A stretch of DNA of 64,000 nt from Asanoa iriomotensis (lineage in GTDB: Bacteria > Actinomycetota > Actinomycetes > Mycobacteriales > Micromonosporaceae): the NCBI RefSeq assembly GCF_016862515.1, contig NZ_BONC01000033.1:1-64000 (forward strand), written 5' to 3'. Positions 8,550 through 17,926 of the stretch are shown here, piece after piece. The notes beneath the pieces are model-generated. The model was not told the origin of the DNA and did not search any database. It saw nothing but the letters and a program-made list of their open reading frames with translations. Every line of letters starts with the position of its first letter. Position 1 is the first letter of the stretch. The translations under genes and the position numbers were made by a program.

Positions 8550-9854
8550 TCAGCGCCACCCCACATCGATGCGGTCACCGCGATCGTCGAAAAAGTGCAG
8601 GGCGTCCATGCGCACAGAGACGGACAACGCGGTGCCGGGTTGCACGTTCGGGTACGGCGCGAGCCGCACCGCCAGCTCCGCCGGCCGCCGGTGGTGCCGG
8701 CCCTCGTCGCTCAGCACGCTCGTGCGGGAGCGCGAGGTGCGCTCCTCGGTCGCCACGGGGCCGCCGGAGCGGGCCGTCAGGCGCTGCATCGCGTGCCCGA
8801 ACCTGCGCAGCGCGCCGCCCTCGGCGGCCGGCTCGGCCGGTGCCTGGCCCATCTCGTCGACGACGACCGCGGTCGCGCCGATGTCGAGGAAGGCCAGCGA
8901 CTCGTGGCCGTGGTGCTCCAGGTAGCGGATGCGGCCCTGCAACACGTCACCGGGGGTGTTGGGCCCGACCGGGGTCAGCGCCTCGGCGCGCAGGCCGATC
9001 ACGATGCGCTCGCCGTGGTAGTGAGCGACGGCCCGCGCCCGGATGTCGTCCCAGGGCAGGTAGAGCGCCTGGTCGCCGAGGTTGAGGGTGACGTAGCGGT
9101 CCAGGTGGACGTAGACCGACGCCTCCAGCAGGTTCATCCGCGGGCTGCCCAGGAAGGCGGCGACGTAGAGGGTCGCGGGGCGGCCGTAGACCTGGGTGGG
9201 TGTGCCGACGTCCTGCAGCACGCCGCGGCGCATGATGGCCACCCGGTCGGCCATGGTCAGCGCCTCGGCCTGGTCGTGCGTCACGTAGATGGTGCTGACG
9301 CCGAGCTCGCGGACCAACCCGGAGATCTCGGCGCGCAGCTCGGCCCGCAGGCCACTGTCGAGGTTGGACAGCGGCTCGTCCATCAGGAACAGGCCCGGCC
9401 GGCGGACGATCGCGCGGCCCATCGCCACCCGCTGGCGCTGGCCGCCGGATAGCTGGTTGGGCTTGCGGCCGAGCACGTCGCCGATGCCGAGGGCGCTGGC
9501 GACGTCGGCGACCCGCTCGCCGCGCGAGGTCGGCTCGACCTTGGACAGCCGCAGCGGGAAGCCGATGTTCTCGCCGACGGACATGTGTGGATAGAGCGCG
9601 AAGTCCTGGAACACCATCGCGATGCGGCGCTCGCGCGGTGGCAGGTCGTTGGCCAGCTCGCCGTCGAGGAGGATCGCACCCGCCGACGGGTCCTCTAGGC
9701 CGGCGACCATGCGCAGCACGGTGGACTTGCCGCAGCCCGACGGGCCGAGCAGGACCATGAACTCGCCGTCGTTGACGTCGAGACTGACGTTGTCGACCGC
9801 GACCGTTCCGTCCGGAAAGATCTTGGTCACGTCTTTGAGCGCGACGGTGGTCAC
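8550..9854 (-). CDS. ABC transporter ATPase, sugar (MsiK/UgpC/MalK) type
   Basis: A 434-residue ATPase. GPSGCGKST is the Walker A loop, LSGGQRQR the signature, and LFLMDEPLSNLD Walker B with D-loop; the switch His lies in YVTHDQAEALTMADR. The C-terminal 190 residues form the regulatory OB/TOBE-type extension of MalK-like ATPases. In actinobacteria such ATPases energise several carbohydrate importers whose binding proteins and permeases lie elsewhere; none is in this window. The GTG at 9854 is chosen because GGGGAGGAG sits just upstream; an in-frame start further out has no such signal. The insert around residues 330-410 is less conserved and Arg/Ser-rich. Confidence 0.87.
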   Translation of the reverse strand: MTTVALKDVTKIFPDGTVAVDNVSLDVNDGEFMVLLGPSGCGKSTVLRMVAGLEDPSAGAILLDGELANDLPPRERRIAMVFQDFALYPHMSVGENIGFPLRLSKVEPTSRGERVADVASALGIGDVLGRKPNQLSGGQRQRVAMGRAIVRRPGLFLMDEPLSNLDSGLRAELRAEISGLVRELGVSTIYVTHDQAEALTMADRVAIMRRGVLQDVGTPTQVYGRPATLYVAAFLGSPRMNLLEASVYVHLDRYVTLNLGDQALYLPWDDIRARAVAHYHGERIVIGLRAEALTPVGPNTPGDVLQGRIRYLEHHGHESLAFLDIGATAVVVDEMGQAPAEPAAEGGALRRFGHAMQRLTARSGGPVATEERTSRSRTSVLSDEGRHHRRPAELAVRLAPYPNVQPGTALSVSVRMDALHFFDDRGDRIDVGWR

Positions 9855-10127
9855 CGTCTCCTCCCCAAGGTCGGTTCCCCGATGAATGACTGTGACGAGA
9901 GTTACTCGAATATCCCATCGGGTAAACGTGCCATGTTCAGCCTGTGACAATCCGACTACCTGCATTGACCGTGATGGTTGCCGGGCCGACGGGGAGTAGT
10001 CGACGGGTGCGCGATCCGTTGATCATGCCCGGGGTCGAGGGCGCAAGATCGGGATCTGTCAAGTGATACGCAAGCTGGCCTGCCTCCGCTAGCCTCAGCA
10101 GTCGGCATATCGAGCGAGGGAGCCCGG

Positions 10128-11045
10128 ATGCGTCTGACGGTGGGGGTTCTCACCTACCGCAGTGCGGCCAACCTGCCGCCACTGCTCGCCGCGCTGCCCG
10201 CGGGCCTGGCCGGCGTGGACGACTGGCGGCTGGTGGTGGTCGACAGCGGCTCGTTCGACGACACCCTGATCGTCGCCAAGGACCTGGCGCCCGACGCGAC
10301 CCTGGTGCAGCTCGACAGCAACCGCGGCTTCGCCGCCGCCGCCAACGTGGTCGCGTCGGTCGACCCGGAGGCCGACGCCGTGCTGATCCTCAGCCCGACC
10401 ACGCGCCTGCGCCCGGGCTGTGCCGCGGAGTTGCTGGCCGCGCTGACCGAGCCGGGCGTCGGCATCGCGGTGCCCCGCCTGATCGGGCGCGACGGCGCCT
10501 ACAAGACCTCGCTGCGCCGGCGGCCCACGCTCGGCCGCGCGGTCGCCGAGGCGGTGCTGGGCGGCCGCCGGGCCAGCCGGCTCGGCCGGGGCGAGCTGAT
10601 CGCCGACCCGGCCGGCTACGACCGGCACACCCGGGCCGACTGGGCCACGGGCGCGGTGACCATGTTCAGCCGTGCCTGCCTGACCGCGACCGGCCCCTGG
10701 GACGAGAGCTTCTTCCTCTACAGCGAGGAGACGGAGTTCGCCCTCCGCGCCGCCGACCACGGCTTCCGGCTGGCCTTCGTGCCCGATGCCGAGGCGGTGC
10801 ACAACGGTGGCGACGCCCGCAACGTGCCGGCTCTGTGGGGCATCATGGTCGCCAACCGGGTCCGCCTGCACGGCATGCGGCACGGGCCCGCCGCCGCCAC
10901 CGCCTTCTGGGCGGCGATCACGCTCGGCGAGGCCGCCCGTTCGGCCCGTGACCGCAACCACCGTTACGCCACCCGCAAGCTGTTGCGGGAGCGCAAGTCG
11001 TTGGTGCGGGGCCGACCGGCCGTCGTACCAGGTGATCTTCGCTAG
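10128..11045 (+). CDS. Family 2 glycosyltransferase
   Basis: A 305-residue GT-A fold glycosyltransferase. The start MRLTVGVLTYRSAANLP, the nucleotide-binding strand VVVDSGSFDDT, the metal-site region SPTTRLRP and the acceptor loop SEETEFALRAADHG match rhamnosyl/galactofuranosyl-type GT2 enzymes (WcaA/Wbb-like). No membrane helix is present, so it acts at the cytoplasmic face. GGGAG lies seven bases upstream of the ATG. It stands alone upstream of treS; the acceptor (cell wall, exopolysaccharide or a small molecule) is unknown. Confidence 0.82.
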   Translation: MRLTVGVLTYRSAANLPPLLAALPAGLAGVDDWRLVVVDSGSFDDTLIVAKDLAPDATLVQLDSNRGFAAAANVVASVDPEADAVLILSPTTRLRPGCAAELLAALTEPGVGIAVPRLIGRDGAYKTSLRRRPTLGRAVAEAVLGGRRASRLGRGELIADPAGYDRHTRADWATGAVTMFSRACLTATGPWDESFFLYSEETEFALRAADHGFRLAFVPDAEAVHNGGDARNVPALWGIMVANRVRLHGMRHGPAAATAFWAAITLGEAARSARDRNHRYATRKLLRERKSLVRGRPAVVPGDLR

Positions 11046-11094
11046 CGCAGCTGAACACGCCCGTCTTCACCCTGTGGCGAATCGGATTCGGCAT

Positions 11095-11100
11095 TAGCGT
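11095..11100 (+). promoter_or_regulatory. -10 box of treS-mak
   Basis: TAGCGT followed by six bases and the ATG at 11107. The GGAGG directly before the ATG is too close to act as a normal Shine-Dalgarno sequence, so a leaderless mRNA is more likely. Confidence 0.45.
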
Positions 11101-11106
11101 GGAGGC

Positions 11107-12924
11107 ATGACGGACGTGACGGCTGGAACAGTGTCGGTGCAGCCACCGGACCCGGCCGAGGGCAGTCACGTCGAGCGCGGCATTGTCGAGCACCCCAACT
11201 CTGACGACTTCCACCACGCCCGAAACGTGCCGGTCGACCAGACCTGGTTCCAGCGTGCGGTCTTCTACGAGGTCCTGGTGCGAGCGTTCGCCGACTCCGA
11301 CAGTGACGGCTCCGGCGACCTGCGCGGGCTGATCGACAAGCTCGACTACCTGGCGTGGCTGGGGGTGGACTGTCTGTGGCTGCCGCCCTTCTACGACTCG
11401 CCCCTGCGCGACGGCGGCTACGACATCCGGGACTTCTACAAGGTGCTGCCCGAGTTCGGCACCGTCGACGACTTCGTGGCCCTGCTCGACGCCGCGCACA
11501 AGCGGGGCATCCGGGTGATCACCGACCTGGTCATGAACCACACCTCCGATCAGCACCCCTGGTTCCAGGAGTCGCGGCGGGACCCGGACGGGCCCTACGG
11601 CGACTTCTACGTCTGGAGCGACACGGACACCGAGTACTCCGACGCCCGGATCATCTTCGTGGACACCGAGGAGTCCAACTGGACCTTCGACCCGGTCCGC
11701 CGGCAGTTCTACTGGCACCGGTTCTTCTCGCACCAGCCGGACCTCAACTACGCCAACCCCGCCGTCCAGAACGCGATGCTCGACGTGCTGCGGTTCTGGC
11801 TCGACCTCGGCATCGACGGCTTCCGGCTCGACGCCGTGCCGTACCTGTTCGAGTCCGAGGGCACCAACTGCGAGAACCTCCCGGAGACACACGCGTTCCT
11901 GCGGCACTGCCGCAAGGTCATCGACGACGAGTTCCCCGGCCGGGTGCTGCTGGCCGAGGCCAACCAGTGGCCCGCCGACGTGGTCGCCTACTTCGGCGAG
12001 AGCGAGTCCGGCGGCGACGAGTGCCACATGGCTTTCCATTTCCCATTGATGCCGCGCATCTTCATGGCGGTCCGGCGCGAGTCGCGCTTCCCCATCTCCG
12101 AGATCCTGGCCAACACGCCGGCCATTCCGGCCAACTGCCAGTGGGGGATCTTCCTGCGCAACCACGACGAGCTCACGCTCGAGATGGTCACCGACGAGGA
12201 ACGCGACTACATGTACACCGAGTACGCCAAGGACCCGCGGATGAAGGCCAACATCGGCATCCGCCGGCGGCTCGCGCCGTTGCTGGAGAACGACCGCAAC
12301 CAGCAGGAGCTGTTCACCGCCTTACTTCTGTCACTCCCCGGATCGCCGGTGCTCTACTATGGCGACGAGATCGGCATGGGTGACAACATCTGGCTAGGCG
12401 ACCGCGACGGCGTTCGCACGCCTATGCAGTGGACCCCCGACCGCAACGCCGGTTTCTCCACATCGACCCCTGGCCGGATCTACTTGCCGGTCAACCAGGA
12501 CCCGATCTACGGTTACCAGTCTGTGAACGTCGAGGCGCAGCGCGACAGCTCGACGTCGTTGCTCAACTGGACGCGGTTGATGTTGTCGGTGCGCCGCCGG
12601 CACGACTCGTTCGCGGTCGGCACGTTTCAGGAGCTAGGTGGTTCGAACCCAGCCGTACTGGCATACCTGCGCCACCATGAAGACGACGTCGTGCTCTGCG
12701 TCAACAACCTTTCCCGCTTTCCCCAACCCATCGAGCTGAACCTGCAGGCATGGTCGGGCTACTCGCCGATCGAGCTGACCGGTCGCGTCCTGTTCCCCCG
12801 GATCGGCCAGCTGCCCTACTTGCTCACCCTGCCCGGGCATGGTTTCTACTGGTTCCAGCTCACCCCACCGTCCGAAGAGGACGACCCGTCCCGGGCGGCC
12901 GAACGGAACATGGAGGACTCATGA
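11107..12924 (+). CDS. treS: Trehalose synthase (maltose alpha-D-glucosyltransferase)
   Basis: A 605-residue GH13 enzyme that interconverts trehalose and maltose by intramolecular transglucosylation in the cytoplasm. The GH13 catalytic triad is present: Asp242 ([10 protein letters not shown]), Glu284 (LLAEANQWP) and Asp354 ([10 protein letters not shown]). The TreS-specific opening [19 protein letters not shown] is recognisable. The length matches bacterial TreS without a fused maltokinase domain; that activity is the next gene, joined by an ATGA overlap. Together they convert trehalose into maltose 1-phosphate for alpha-glucan synthesis by GlgE, which is not in the window. Confidence 0.95.
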   Translation: MTDVTAGTVSVQPPDPAEGSHVERGIVEHPNSDDFHHARNVPVDQTWFQRAVFYEVLVRAFADSDSDGSGDLRGLIDKLDYLAWLGVDCLWLPPFYDSPLRDGGYDIRDFYKVLPEFGTVDDFVALLDAAHKRGIRVITDLVMNHTSDQHPWFQESRRDPDGPYGDFYVWSDTDTEYSDARIIFVDTEESNWTFDPVRRQFYWHRFFSHQPDLNYANPAVQNAMLDVLRFWLDLGIDGFRLDAVPYLFESEGTNCENLPETHAFLRHCRKVIDDEFPGRVLLAEANQWPADVVAYFGESESGGDECHMAFHFPLMPRIFMAVRRESRFPISEILANTPAIPANCQWGIFLRNHDELTLEMVTDEERDYMYTEYAKDPRMKANIGIRRRLAPLLENDRNQQELFTALLLSLPGSPVLYYGDEIGMGDNIWLGDRDGVRTPMQWTPDRNAGFSTSTPGRIYLPVNQDPIYGYQSVNVEAQRDSSTSLLNWTRLMLSVRRRHDSFAVGTFQELGGSNPAVLAYLRHHEDDVVLCVNNLSRFPQPIELNLQAWSGYSPIELTGRVLFPRIGQLPYLLTLPGHGFYWFQLTPPSEEDDPSRAAERNMEDS

Positions 12925-14243
12925 CTTTGCCGTACGCCGACTGGCTGCCGCAGCAGCGGTGGTACGCCGGACGCGGCCGGACCCTCCACAGTGTCACGCC
13001 CGTCGCGGTCACTGCCCTCCGCGAGTCGCTCGACCACGTCCTGCTCGACGTCACCTACGAGGACGGCGGCACCGAGCGCTACCAGCTCTACGTCGCCTGG
13101 GACGGCGAGCCGCGGCCGGAATACTCGGGCGTCGCCAACATCGGCGTCGACCACGAGGCCGACCGCTCCGGCTACGACGCGCTCTACGCCGAATGGGCCG
13201 CCCGCACCCTGCTCGAGTGCATCGACCAGGACGCGGTCGTCGGCCGCCTGCTGTTCCGCCGCGAACCGGAGGCAAAGCTGCCGCTGGAGGCGCCCGCCCG
13301 GGTGGCCGACACCGAGCAGAGCAACACCAGTGTGGTCTTCGACCGGGCCGCGATCCTCAAGGTCTTCCGCCGGGTGGTCGCCGGGATCAACCCCGACGTC
13401 GAGCTCAACCGGGTGCTGGCCCGCGCCGGCTGTCCCAACGTCGCCCAGTTGCTGGGCGCCGTCGAGAGCACCGACGAGCGGGGCGAGCCGGTCTCGCTGG
13501 CCATGCTCACCGCGTACGCGGAGAACTCCGCCGAAGGCTGGGCCATGGCGACGACCAGCGTGCGCGACCTGTTCGCCGAGGCGGACCTGGCGGCCGACGA
13601 GGTGGGCGGCGACTTCTCCGGCGAGTCCTTCCGGCTGGGCGAGGCGGTCGCGGTCGTGCACCGCACGCTGGCCCAGGAGCTGGGCAGCGAGACGGTCGAC
13701 TTCCCGGTCGACCGGATGCTGGCCCGGCTGGCGCGGGCGGCGGCCTTCGTGCCCGCGCTGGAGCCGCACGTCGAAGCGGCCACGGCCGCCTTCCGTGCCG
13801 TCGGCGGCGAGCGGATGACCGTCCACCGGGTGCACGGCGACCTCCACCTCGGCCAGGTGCTGCGGACGCCCAAGACCTGGTTGCTGATCGACTTCGAGGG
13901 CGAGCCCGGGCAGCCGGTCGAGGAACGCCGCCGGCCCGACTCGCCGCTGCGCGACGTCGCCGGGATGCTGCGTTCGTTCGAGTACGCGCCGCACCACCTG
14001 ATCGTCGACCAGCCCGACGACGCCCAGGTGGTCTACCGCGCCCGCGAGTGGGCCGACCTCAACCGGCGGGCGTTCTGCGACGGCTACGCGAGCGCGGCGG
14101 GCGAGGACCCACGCTCCCGGCCCGCGCTGCTCGGCGCGTTCGAGCTCGACAAGGCGATCTACGAGGCCGCGTACGAGGCCCGCTTCCGCCCGAGTTGGCT
14201 GCCCATCTCCCTGCGTTCGGTGGCCCGCCTGCTGGGCGAGTGA
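12921..14243 (+). CDS. mak: Maltokinase
   Basis: A 440-residue kinase phosphorylating maltose to maltose 1-phosphate with ATP. It has a eukaryotic-like kinase fold of the aminoglycoside-phosphotransferase type: the motif [10 protein letters not shown] carries the catalytic base Asp307, and LIDFEGEP is the metal-binding motif. The N-terminal cap domain opens with [13 protein letters not shown], typical of Pep2/Mak. The ATG at 12921 overlaps the treS stop (ATGA) with GGAGG seven bases before it. A start further upstream would lie inside treS and is rejected. Confidence 0.94.
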   Translation: MTLPYADWLPQQRWYAGRGRTLHSVTPVAVTALRESLDHVLLDVTYEDGGTERYQLYVAWDGEPRPEYSGVANIGVDHEADRSGYDALYAEWAARTLLECIDQDAVVGRLLFRREPEAKLPLEAPARVADTEQSNTSVVFDRAAILKVFRRVVAGINPDVELNRVLARAGCPNVAQLLGAVESTDERGEPVSLAMLTAYAENSAEGWAMATTSVRDLFAEADLAADEVGGDFSGESFRLGEAVAVVHRTLAQELGSETVDFPVDRMLARLARAAAFVPALEPHVEAATAAFRAVGGERMTVHRVHGDLHLGQVLRTPKTWLLIDFEGEPGQPVEERRRPDSPLRDVAGMLRSFEYAPHHLIVDQPDDAQVVYRAREWADLNRRAFCDGYASAAGEDPRSRPALLGAFELDKAIYEAAYEARFRPSWLPISLRSVARLLGE

Positions 14244-14294
14244 CGTGGACGCCGGTTCCTGGTGCTGGCCGAAACGCTGAGGAAGGATGATCGT

Positions 14295-14822
14295 ATGAGT
14301 CTCGAACGACCCGTTCCGCCGGATCCCTACGACCTTCTGCCGCCGAAGCCGTCGTTCACGCTGACCAGCGACGACGTCGCCGACGGGGTGCAGATGGCCG
14401 ACACGTTCGCCGACCCGAGCGTCGGCGGCGCCGGCCGGTCGCCGCAGCTGTCCTGGTCGGGCTTCCCGGAGGGCACCAAGAGCTTCGCGATCACCTGCTA
14501 CGACCCGGACGCGCCGACGCACAGCGGCTTCTGGCACTGGGTGCTGGTCAACATCCCGGTCTCGGCGACCTCGCTCGCGCAGGGGGCGCAGCCGCCGGCC
14601 GGCGCGTTCGCGGTGCGCAACGACTACGGCACCAAGGAATACGGCGGTGCCGCCCCGCCGGCGGGCGAGCCCTTCCCGCACCGTTACCTGTTCACGGTGC
14701 ACGCGGTCGACGTCGAGAAGCTCGACGTGACGCCGGACGTCTCGCCGGCCGTGGTCAGCTTCAACCTGACGTTCCACGACCTGGCGCGGGCGGTCATCCG
14801 CCCGACCTATCACATCGCATAA
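14295..14822 (+). CDS. PEBP/YbhB-type Raf-kinase-inhibitor-like protein
   Basis: A 175-residue phosphatidylethanolamine-binding-protein homologue of the bacterial YbhB/YbcL type. DPDAPTHSGFWHWVLVNIP is the conserved anion-pocket motif and GGAAPPAGEPFPHRYLFTVHA the second. The family binds phosphoryl-type ligands; the physiological role in bacteria is unsettled. GGAAGGA lies eight bases before the ATG at 14295, which decides the start. No signal peptide is seen. It follows mak by about 50 bases but has its own ribosome binding site and no obvious functional link. Confidence 0.9.
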   Translation: MSLERPVPPDPYDLLPPKPSFTLTSDDVADGVQMADTFADPSVGGAGRSPQLSWSGFPEGTKSFAITCYDPDAPTHSGFWHWVLVNIPVSATSLAQGAQPPAGAFAVRNDYGTKEYGGAAPPAGEPFPHRYLFTVHAVDVEKLDVTPDVSPAVVSFNLTFHDLARAVIRPTYHIA

Positions 14823-14836
14823 CGGACAATTCGGCG

Positions 14837-14842
14837 TAGGCT
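14837..14842 (+). promoter_or_regulatory. -10 box of the luciferase-like oxidoreductase gene
   Basis: TAGGCT, seven bases before the GTG at 14850; no Shine-Dalgarno sequence. No convincing -35 box. Confidence 0.45.
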
Positions 14843-14849
14843 GGTGCCG

Positions 14850-15668
14850 GTGAGGATCGGCATCGGCCTACCCAACGCGATCCCGGGCGTCCCGGGCAGC
14901 GTCCTCGTCGACTGGGCCCGGCGGGCCGAACACCACGGCTTCGCCGGGCTCGCCACGATCGACCGGATGGCCTACCCCAATCACGACTCGCTCACCGCGC
15001 TGGCCGCCGCCGCGGCGGTGACCAGCCGCATCGAGCTGTTCACCGACATCCTGGGCCCGACCTACCCGCCGGCGCTGCTGGCCAAGGTCGCGGCCACCGT
15101 CGACCAGATCTCGCGGGCCCGGCTCACGCTGGGCCTCGCGCCAGGCGCCGGGGCGGGGCAGGGGCAGGAATTCGACGCGTTGCTCGACGAGGTCCACCGG
15201 ATCTGGTCCGGCAACCCCGAGCACTCGCCCGCCGCCGGCCGCGCGGTGCCCGTGCTGATCGCCGGCGCGGGTGAGCCCGCTCTGCGCCGGTTGGTCGCGC
15301 GCGGAGCGGGCGGCGCGCTCGGCGGTGCCTCGCCGGAGCAGGCGATCGACTACGTCGCGCGGGTACGTGCGGCCTGGCGGGAAGCCGGCCGCGAAGGGAA
15401 GCCGCGGATCGCCGTGCTCGCCCACTACGCCCTCGGCCCGGGCGCCGAGCTCCAGTCGCTGGCCCACCTGCAGGACTTCTACGCGCTGCTCGGCGAGTAC
15501 GCCGACACGATCGCGGCCAACGCCCTGCGTACACCGGAAACGATCCGCGAAGCGGTCAAGGCGTTCGCCGCGGCCGGCGTGACCGAGCTCTACCTGAACC
15601 CCACCGTGCCCACCGTCGACCAGGTCGACCGGTTGGCCGACGTGGTCAGTCCGGCATTGCGAGATTGA
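14850..15668 (+). CDS. Luciferase-like (LLM, probably F420- or FMN-dependent) oxidoreductase
   Basis: A 272-residue TIM-barrel oxidoreductase of the bacterial luciferase-like family. The opening RIGIGLPNAIPG, the SRIELFTDIL strand and RLTLGLAPGAG are family motifs. In actinobacteria such enzymes commonly use coenzyme F420, but the cofactor is inferred. The GTG at 14850 (VRIGIGLP) is preferred over one two codons earlier because it matches the family N-terminus and lies seven bases after TAGGCT. The 3' end overlaps the convergent dinB gene by 23 bases. Substrate unknown. Confidence 0.83.
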   Translation: MRIGIGLPNAIPGVPGSVLVDWARRAEHHGFAGLATIDRMAYPNHDSLTALAAAAAVTSRIELFTDILGPTYPPALLAKVAATVDQISRARLTLGLAPGAGAGQGQEFDALLDEVHRIWSGNPEHSPAAGRAVPVLIAGAGEPALRRLVARGAGGALGGASPEQAIDYVARVRAAWREAGREGKPRIAVLAHYALGPGAELQSLAHLQDFYALLGEYADTIAANALRTPETIREAVKAFAAAGVTELYLNPTVPTVDQVDRLADVVSPALRD

Positions 15669-16671
15669 CCCGCACACCCAGCAGCCGCACCGGCCGCTTC
15701 CACTCGAACTTCGTCAGCAGGTGCAGCGCCGCCAGCTCGACCACCTCGGGGTCGGTCGTCGGGCCGGCGCGCAGTTTCATCTCCCGGGTCGGCGTGAAGA
15801 AGCTGGTGTAGCGGACCTTGACCGCGACGTGCGTGATCTCCCGCCCGTCGTCCACCACGTCCGCGGTCAGCGCGCGGGCCATCGCCGCGACCTCGCGGGA
15901 AATCTCGTCGAGATCGGACAGATCCTCGGCGTACGTGTTCTCGCGGCTGCGCGAGCGGGCCACCCACGGCTCGGTGCTGATGTGGGTGTCACCGCCGCCG
16001 GACGCGGCCACGGGCAGCCACGCCGCCTGCCGCGGACCGAACCGCTCGACCAGATCCTCCGGCGGCGTGGCGGCGAGCTGCGCGATCGTGTGCAGGCCGA
16101 GCTCGTCGAGCTTGCGGGCGGTCTTCGGGCCGATGCCCCAGAGGTCCGCCGCGGGCCGCGGACCCATCACCGGCAGCCACTCGGCGGTGGTGAGCGTGTG
16201 CACGCCGCCCGGCTTCGCGAACCGGGCCGCCATCTTGGCCTGGAGCTTGTTCTCGCCGATGCCGATCGCGCAGGTCAGCCCGGTCTCGGCGAACACCGCC
16301 GCCTTCAGCTCGGCCGCCAGCGCCTGCGGGTCGGCGATGTCGCCGCCGACGAACGCCTCGTCCCAGCCCCAGACCTCGACGTCGACGGGGAAACCGCGCA
16401 GCACCGCCATCACCCGCTCCGACGCTTCGCTGTAGGCGGCCGGGTCGGTCGGCAGGAACACCGCCGACGGGCAGAGCTGGGCCGCCCGGCGCAGCGGCAT
16501 TCCGGAGTGGACACCGTGCTCCCGGGCCTCGTACGAGGCGGTCGAGACCACCTGCCGGCGCGCCGTCGGGTCGCCCGCTCCGCCGACCACCACCGGTTGG
16601 CCGCGCAGCTCGGGGCGGCGCAGGATCTCCACAGCCGCCACGAACTGGTCCATGTCGACGTGCAGGATCAT
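15646..16671 (-). CDS. dinB: DNA polymerase IV (Y family)
   Basis: A 341-residue translesion polymerase. HVDMDQF at residues 4-10 and WGWDEAF near residue 105 supply the acidic metal-binding residues of the palm. SYEAREHGVHSGMPL is the conserved fingers motif, and IGIGENKLQAKMAARFAKPGG and WGIGPKTARKL (helix-hairpin-helix) follow. The second acidic motif has Trp where most DinB proteins have Ser (WDE rather than SxDE). No beta-clamp motif is obvious at the C-terminus. The start overlaps the ECF sigma gene stop (ATGA), so expression is tied to that operon. Confidence 0.9.
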   Translation of the reverse strand: MILHVDMDQFVAAVEILRRPELRGQPVVVGGAGDPTARRQVVSTASYEAREHGVHSGMPLRRAAQLCPSAVFLPTDPAAYSEASERVMAVLRGFPVDVEVWGWDEAFVGGDIADPQALAAELKAAVFAETGLTCAIGIGENKLQAKMAARFAKPGGVHTLTTAEWLPVMGPRPAADLWGIGPKTARKLDELGLHTIAQLAATPPEDLVERFGPRQAAWLPVAASGGGDTHISTEPWVARSRSRENTYAEDLSDLDEISREVAAMARALTADVVDDGREITHVAVKVRYTSFFTPTREMKLRAGPTTDPEVVELAALHLLTKFEWKRPVRLLGVRVNLAMPD

Positions 16672-17906
16672 GGCGTGCTTGCCGCCAGCCGGTCCGCCCG
16701 CGTGCGCAGGTAGCGCTGTTCCGGCTCGCTGAGCGTGCGCTCGGCGGCCAGCCGGTAGGCGGCGGCCGCGCCTCCGGCGTCGCCGGCGAGCTCCAGCAGG
16801 TGCGCCCGGACAGCCGCGAGCCGGTGGTGCCGGGCCATCCGCTCGTCGCCGTCGAGCGTCGCGATCAGGTCGAGCCCGGCCCGCGGCCCGGACACCATCG
16901 CCACGGCGACCGCCTTGTTGAGCCGCACCATGGGGCTGTCGGCCACGCGCTCGAGCAGGTCGTAGAGCGCCAGCACCTGCCGCCAGTCGGTGTCGGCGGC
17001 GGTCGGCGCCTCGTCGTGGACGGCCGCGATCGCCGCCTGCAGCTGATAGGCGCCCGGCCGCGTGCGGGCCAGCGCGCTGGAGACCAGCGCGACGCCCTCC
17101 GCGATCGCTTTCCGGTCCCAGCGCGACCGGTCCTGCTCGTCGAGCGGCACCAGCTCACCGCCGGGGCCGGTGCGCGCCGGGCGGCGGGCGTCGGTCAGCA
17201 GCATCAGTGCGAGCAGGCCCGCCGCCTCGCCGTCGTCGGGCAGCAGCCGGTGCAGCATCCGGGCGAGCCGGATGGCCTCCGCGGACAGCTCGACCCGGGC
17301 CAGCTCCGGCCCCGAGGAACTGGTGTAGCCCTCGTTGAAGATCAGATAGAGCACCTGGAGCACGGCGTCCAGGCGGGCGCCCCTGGACTCCGGCGGCGGC
17401 AGCTCGAACCCGATGCCGGACGACTTGATCTTGGCTTTGGCCCGACTGATCCGCTGGCCCATGGTCGGCTCGGGCACGAAGAACGCGCTGGCGATCTCCG
17501 CGGTGGTCAGGCCGCCGACCGCACGCAGGGTGAGCGCCACCTGGGCCGGCACCGCGATGGCCGGGTGGCAACAGAGGAACAGCAGGACCAGTGAGTCGTC
17601 GCCGGCCTGGGTGTCGGCGTCGGCGGGCTGCGCCACCCGGGTCGCGGCGGGGTCGCGCAGGAAGTCGCTCTCCTCGCGGAGCCGGCGGGACTCCTCGCTG
17701 CGCAGCGCGTCGATCAGGCGGCGCGACGAGACCCGGATCAGCCAGGCCCGCGGGTCGTCCGGCACGCCCTCGGCGGGCCACTGGGTGGCGGCCGCCAGCA
17801 GCCCCTCCTGCACGGCGTCCTCGGCCGCGTCGAAGTGCCCGTAGCGGCGCACCAGCGCACCCAGCACCTGCGGCGCGAGCTCCCTGAGCAGGTCTTCGAT
17901 GGCCAC
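16668..17906 (-). CDS. ECF sigma factor with DUF6596 C-terminal extension
   Basis: A 412-residue extracytoplasmic-function-type sigma factor. Region 2 covers roughly residues 5-75 (HFDAAEDAVQEGLLAAATQWP, DPRAWLIRVSSRRLID), region 4 residues 110-170 (LTTAEIASAFFVPEPTMGQR), and a long helical DUF6596/TPR-like extension fills the rest (LIFNEGYTSSSG). This is the ECF42-type architecture, which has no classical anti-sigma factor; the extension is thought to control activity. The usual YCII/DGPF partner gene is absent. The GTG at 17906 lies seven bases after TAGGCT, suggesting a leaderless transcript separate from the upstream protease gene. The stop overlaps dinB (ATGA). Confidence 0.9.
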   Translation of the reverse strand: MAIEDLLRELAPQVLGALVRRYGHFDAAEDAVQEGLLAAATQWPAEGVPDDPRAWLIRVSSRRLIDALRSEESRRLREESDFLRDPAATRVAQPADADTQAGDDSLVLLFLCCHPAIAVPAQVALTLRAVGGLTTAEIASAFFVPEPTMGQRISRAKAKIKSSGIGFELPPPESRGARLDAVLQVLYLIFNEGYTSSSGPELARVELSAEAIRLARMLHRLLPDDGEAAGLLALMLLTDARRPARTGPGGELVPLDEQDRSRWDRKAIAEGVALVSSALARTRPGAYQLQAAIAAVHDEAPTAADTDWRQVLALYDLLERVADSPMVRLNKAVAVAMVSGPRAGLDLIATLDGDERMARHHRLAAVRAHLLELAGDAGGAAAAYRLAAERTLSEPEQRYLRTRADRLAASTP

Positions 17907-17913
17907 GACCAGA

Positions 17914-17919
17914 AGCCTA
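17914..17919 (-). promoter_or_regulatory. -10 box before the ECF sigma gene
   Basis: TAGGCT on the minus strand, seven bases before the GTG at 17906, between the PrsW-type gene and the sigma gene. It would let sigma-dinB be transcribed independently of the two upstream genes. Confidence 0.45.
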
Positions 17920-17926
17920 CGACCGG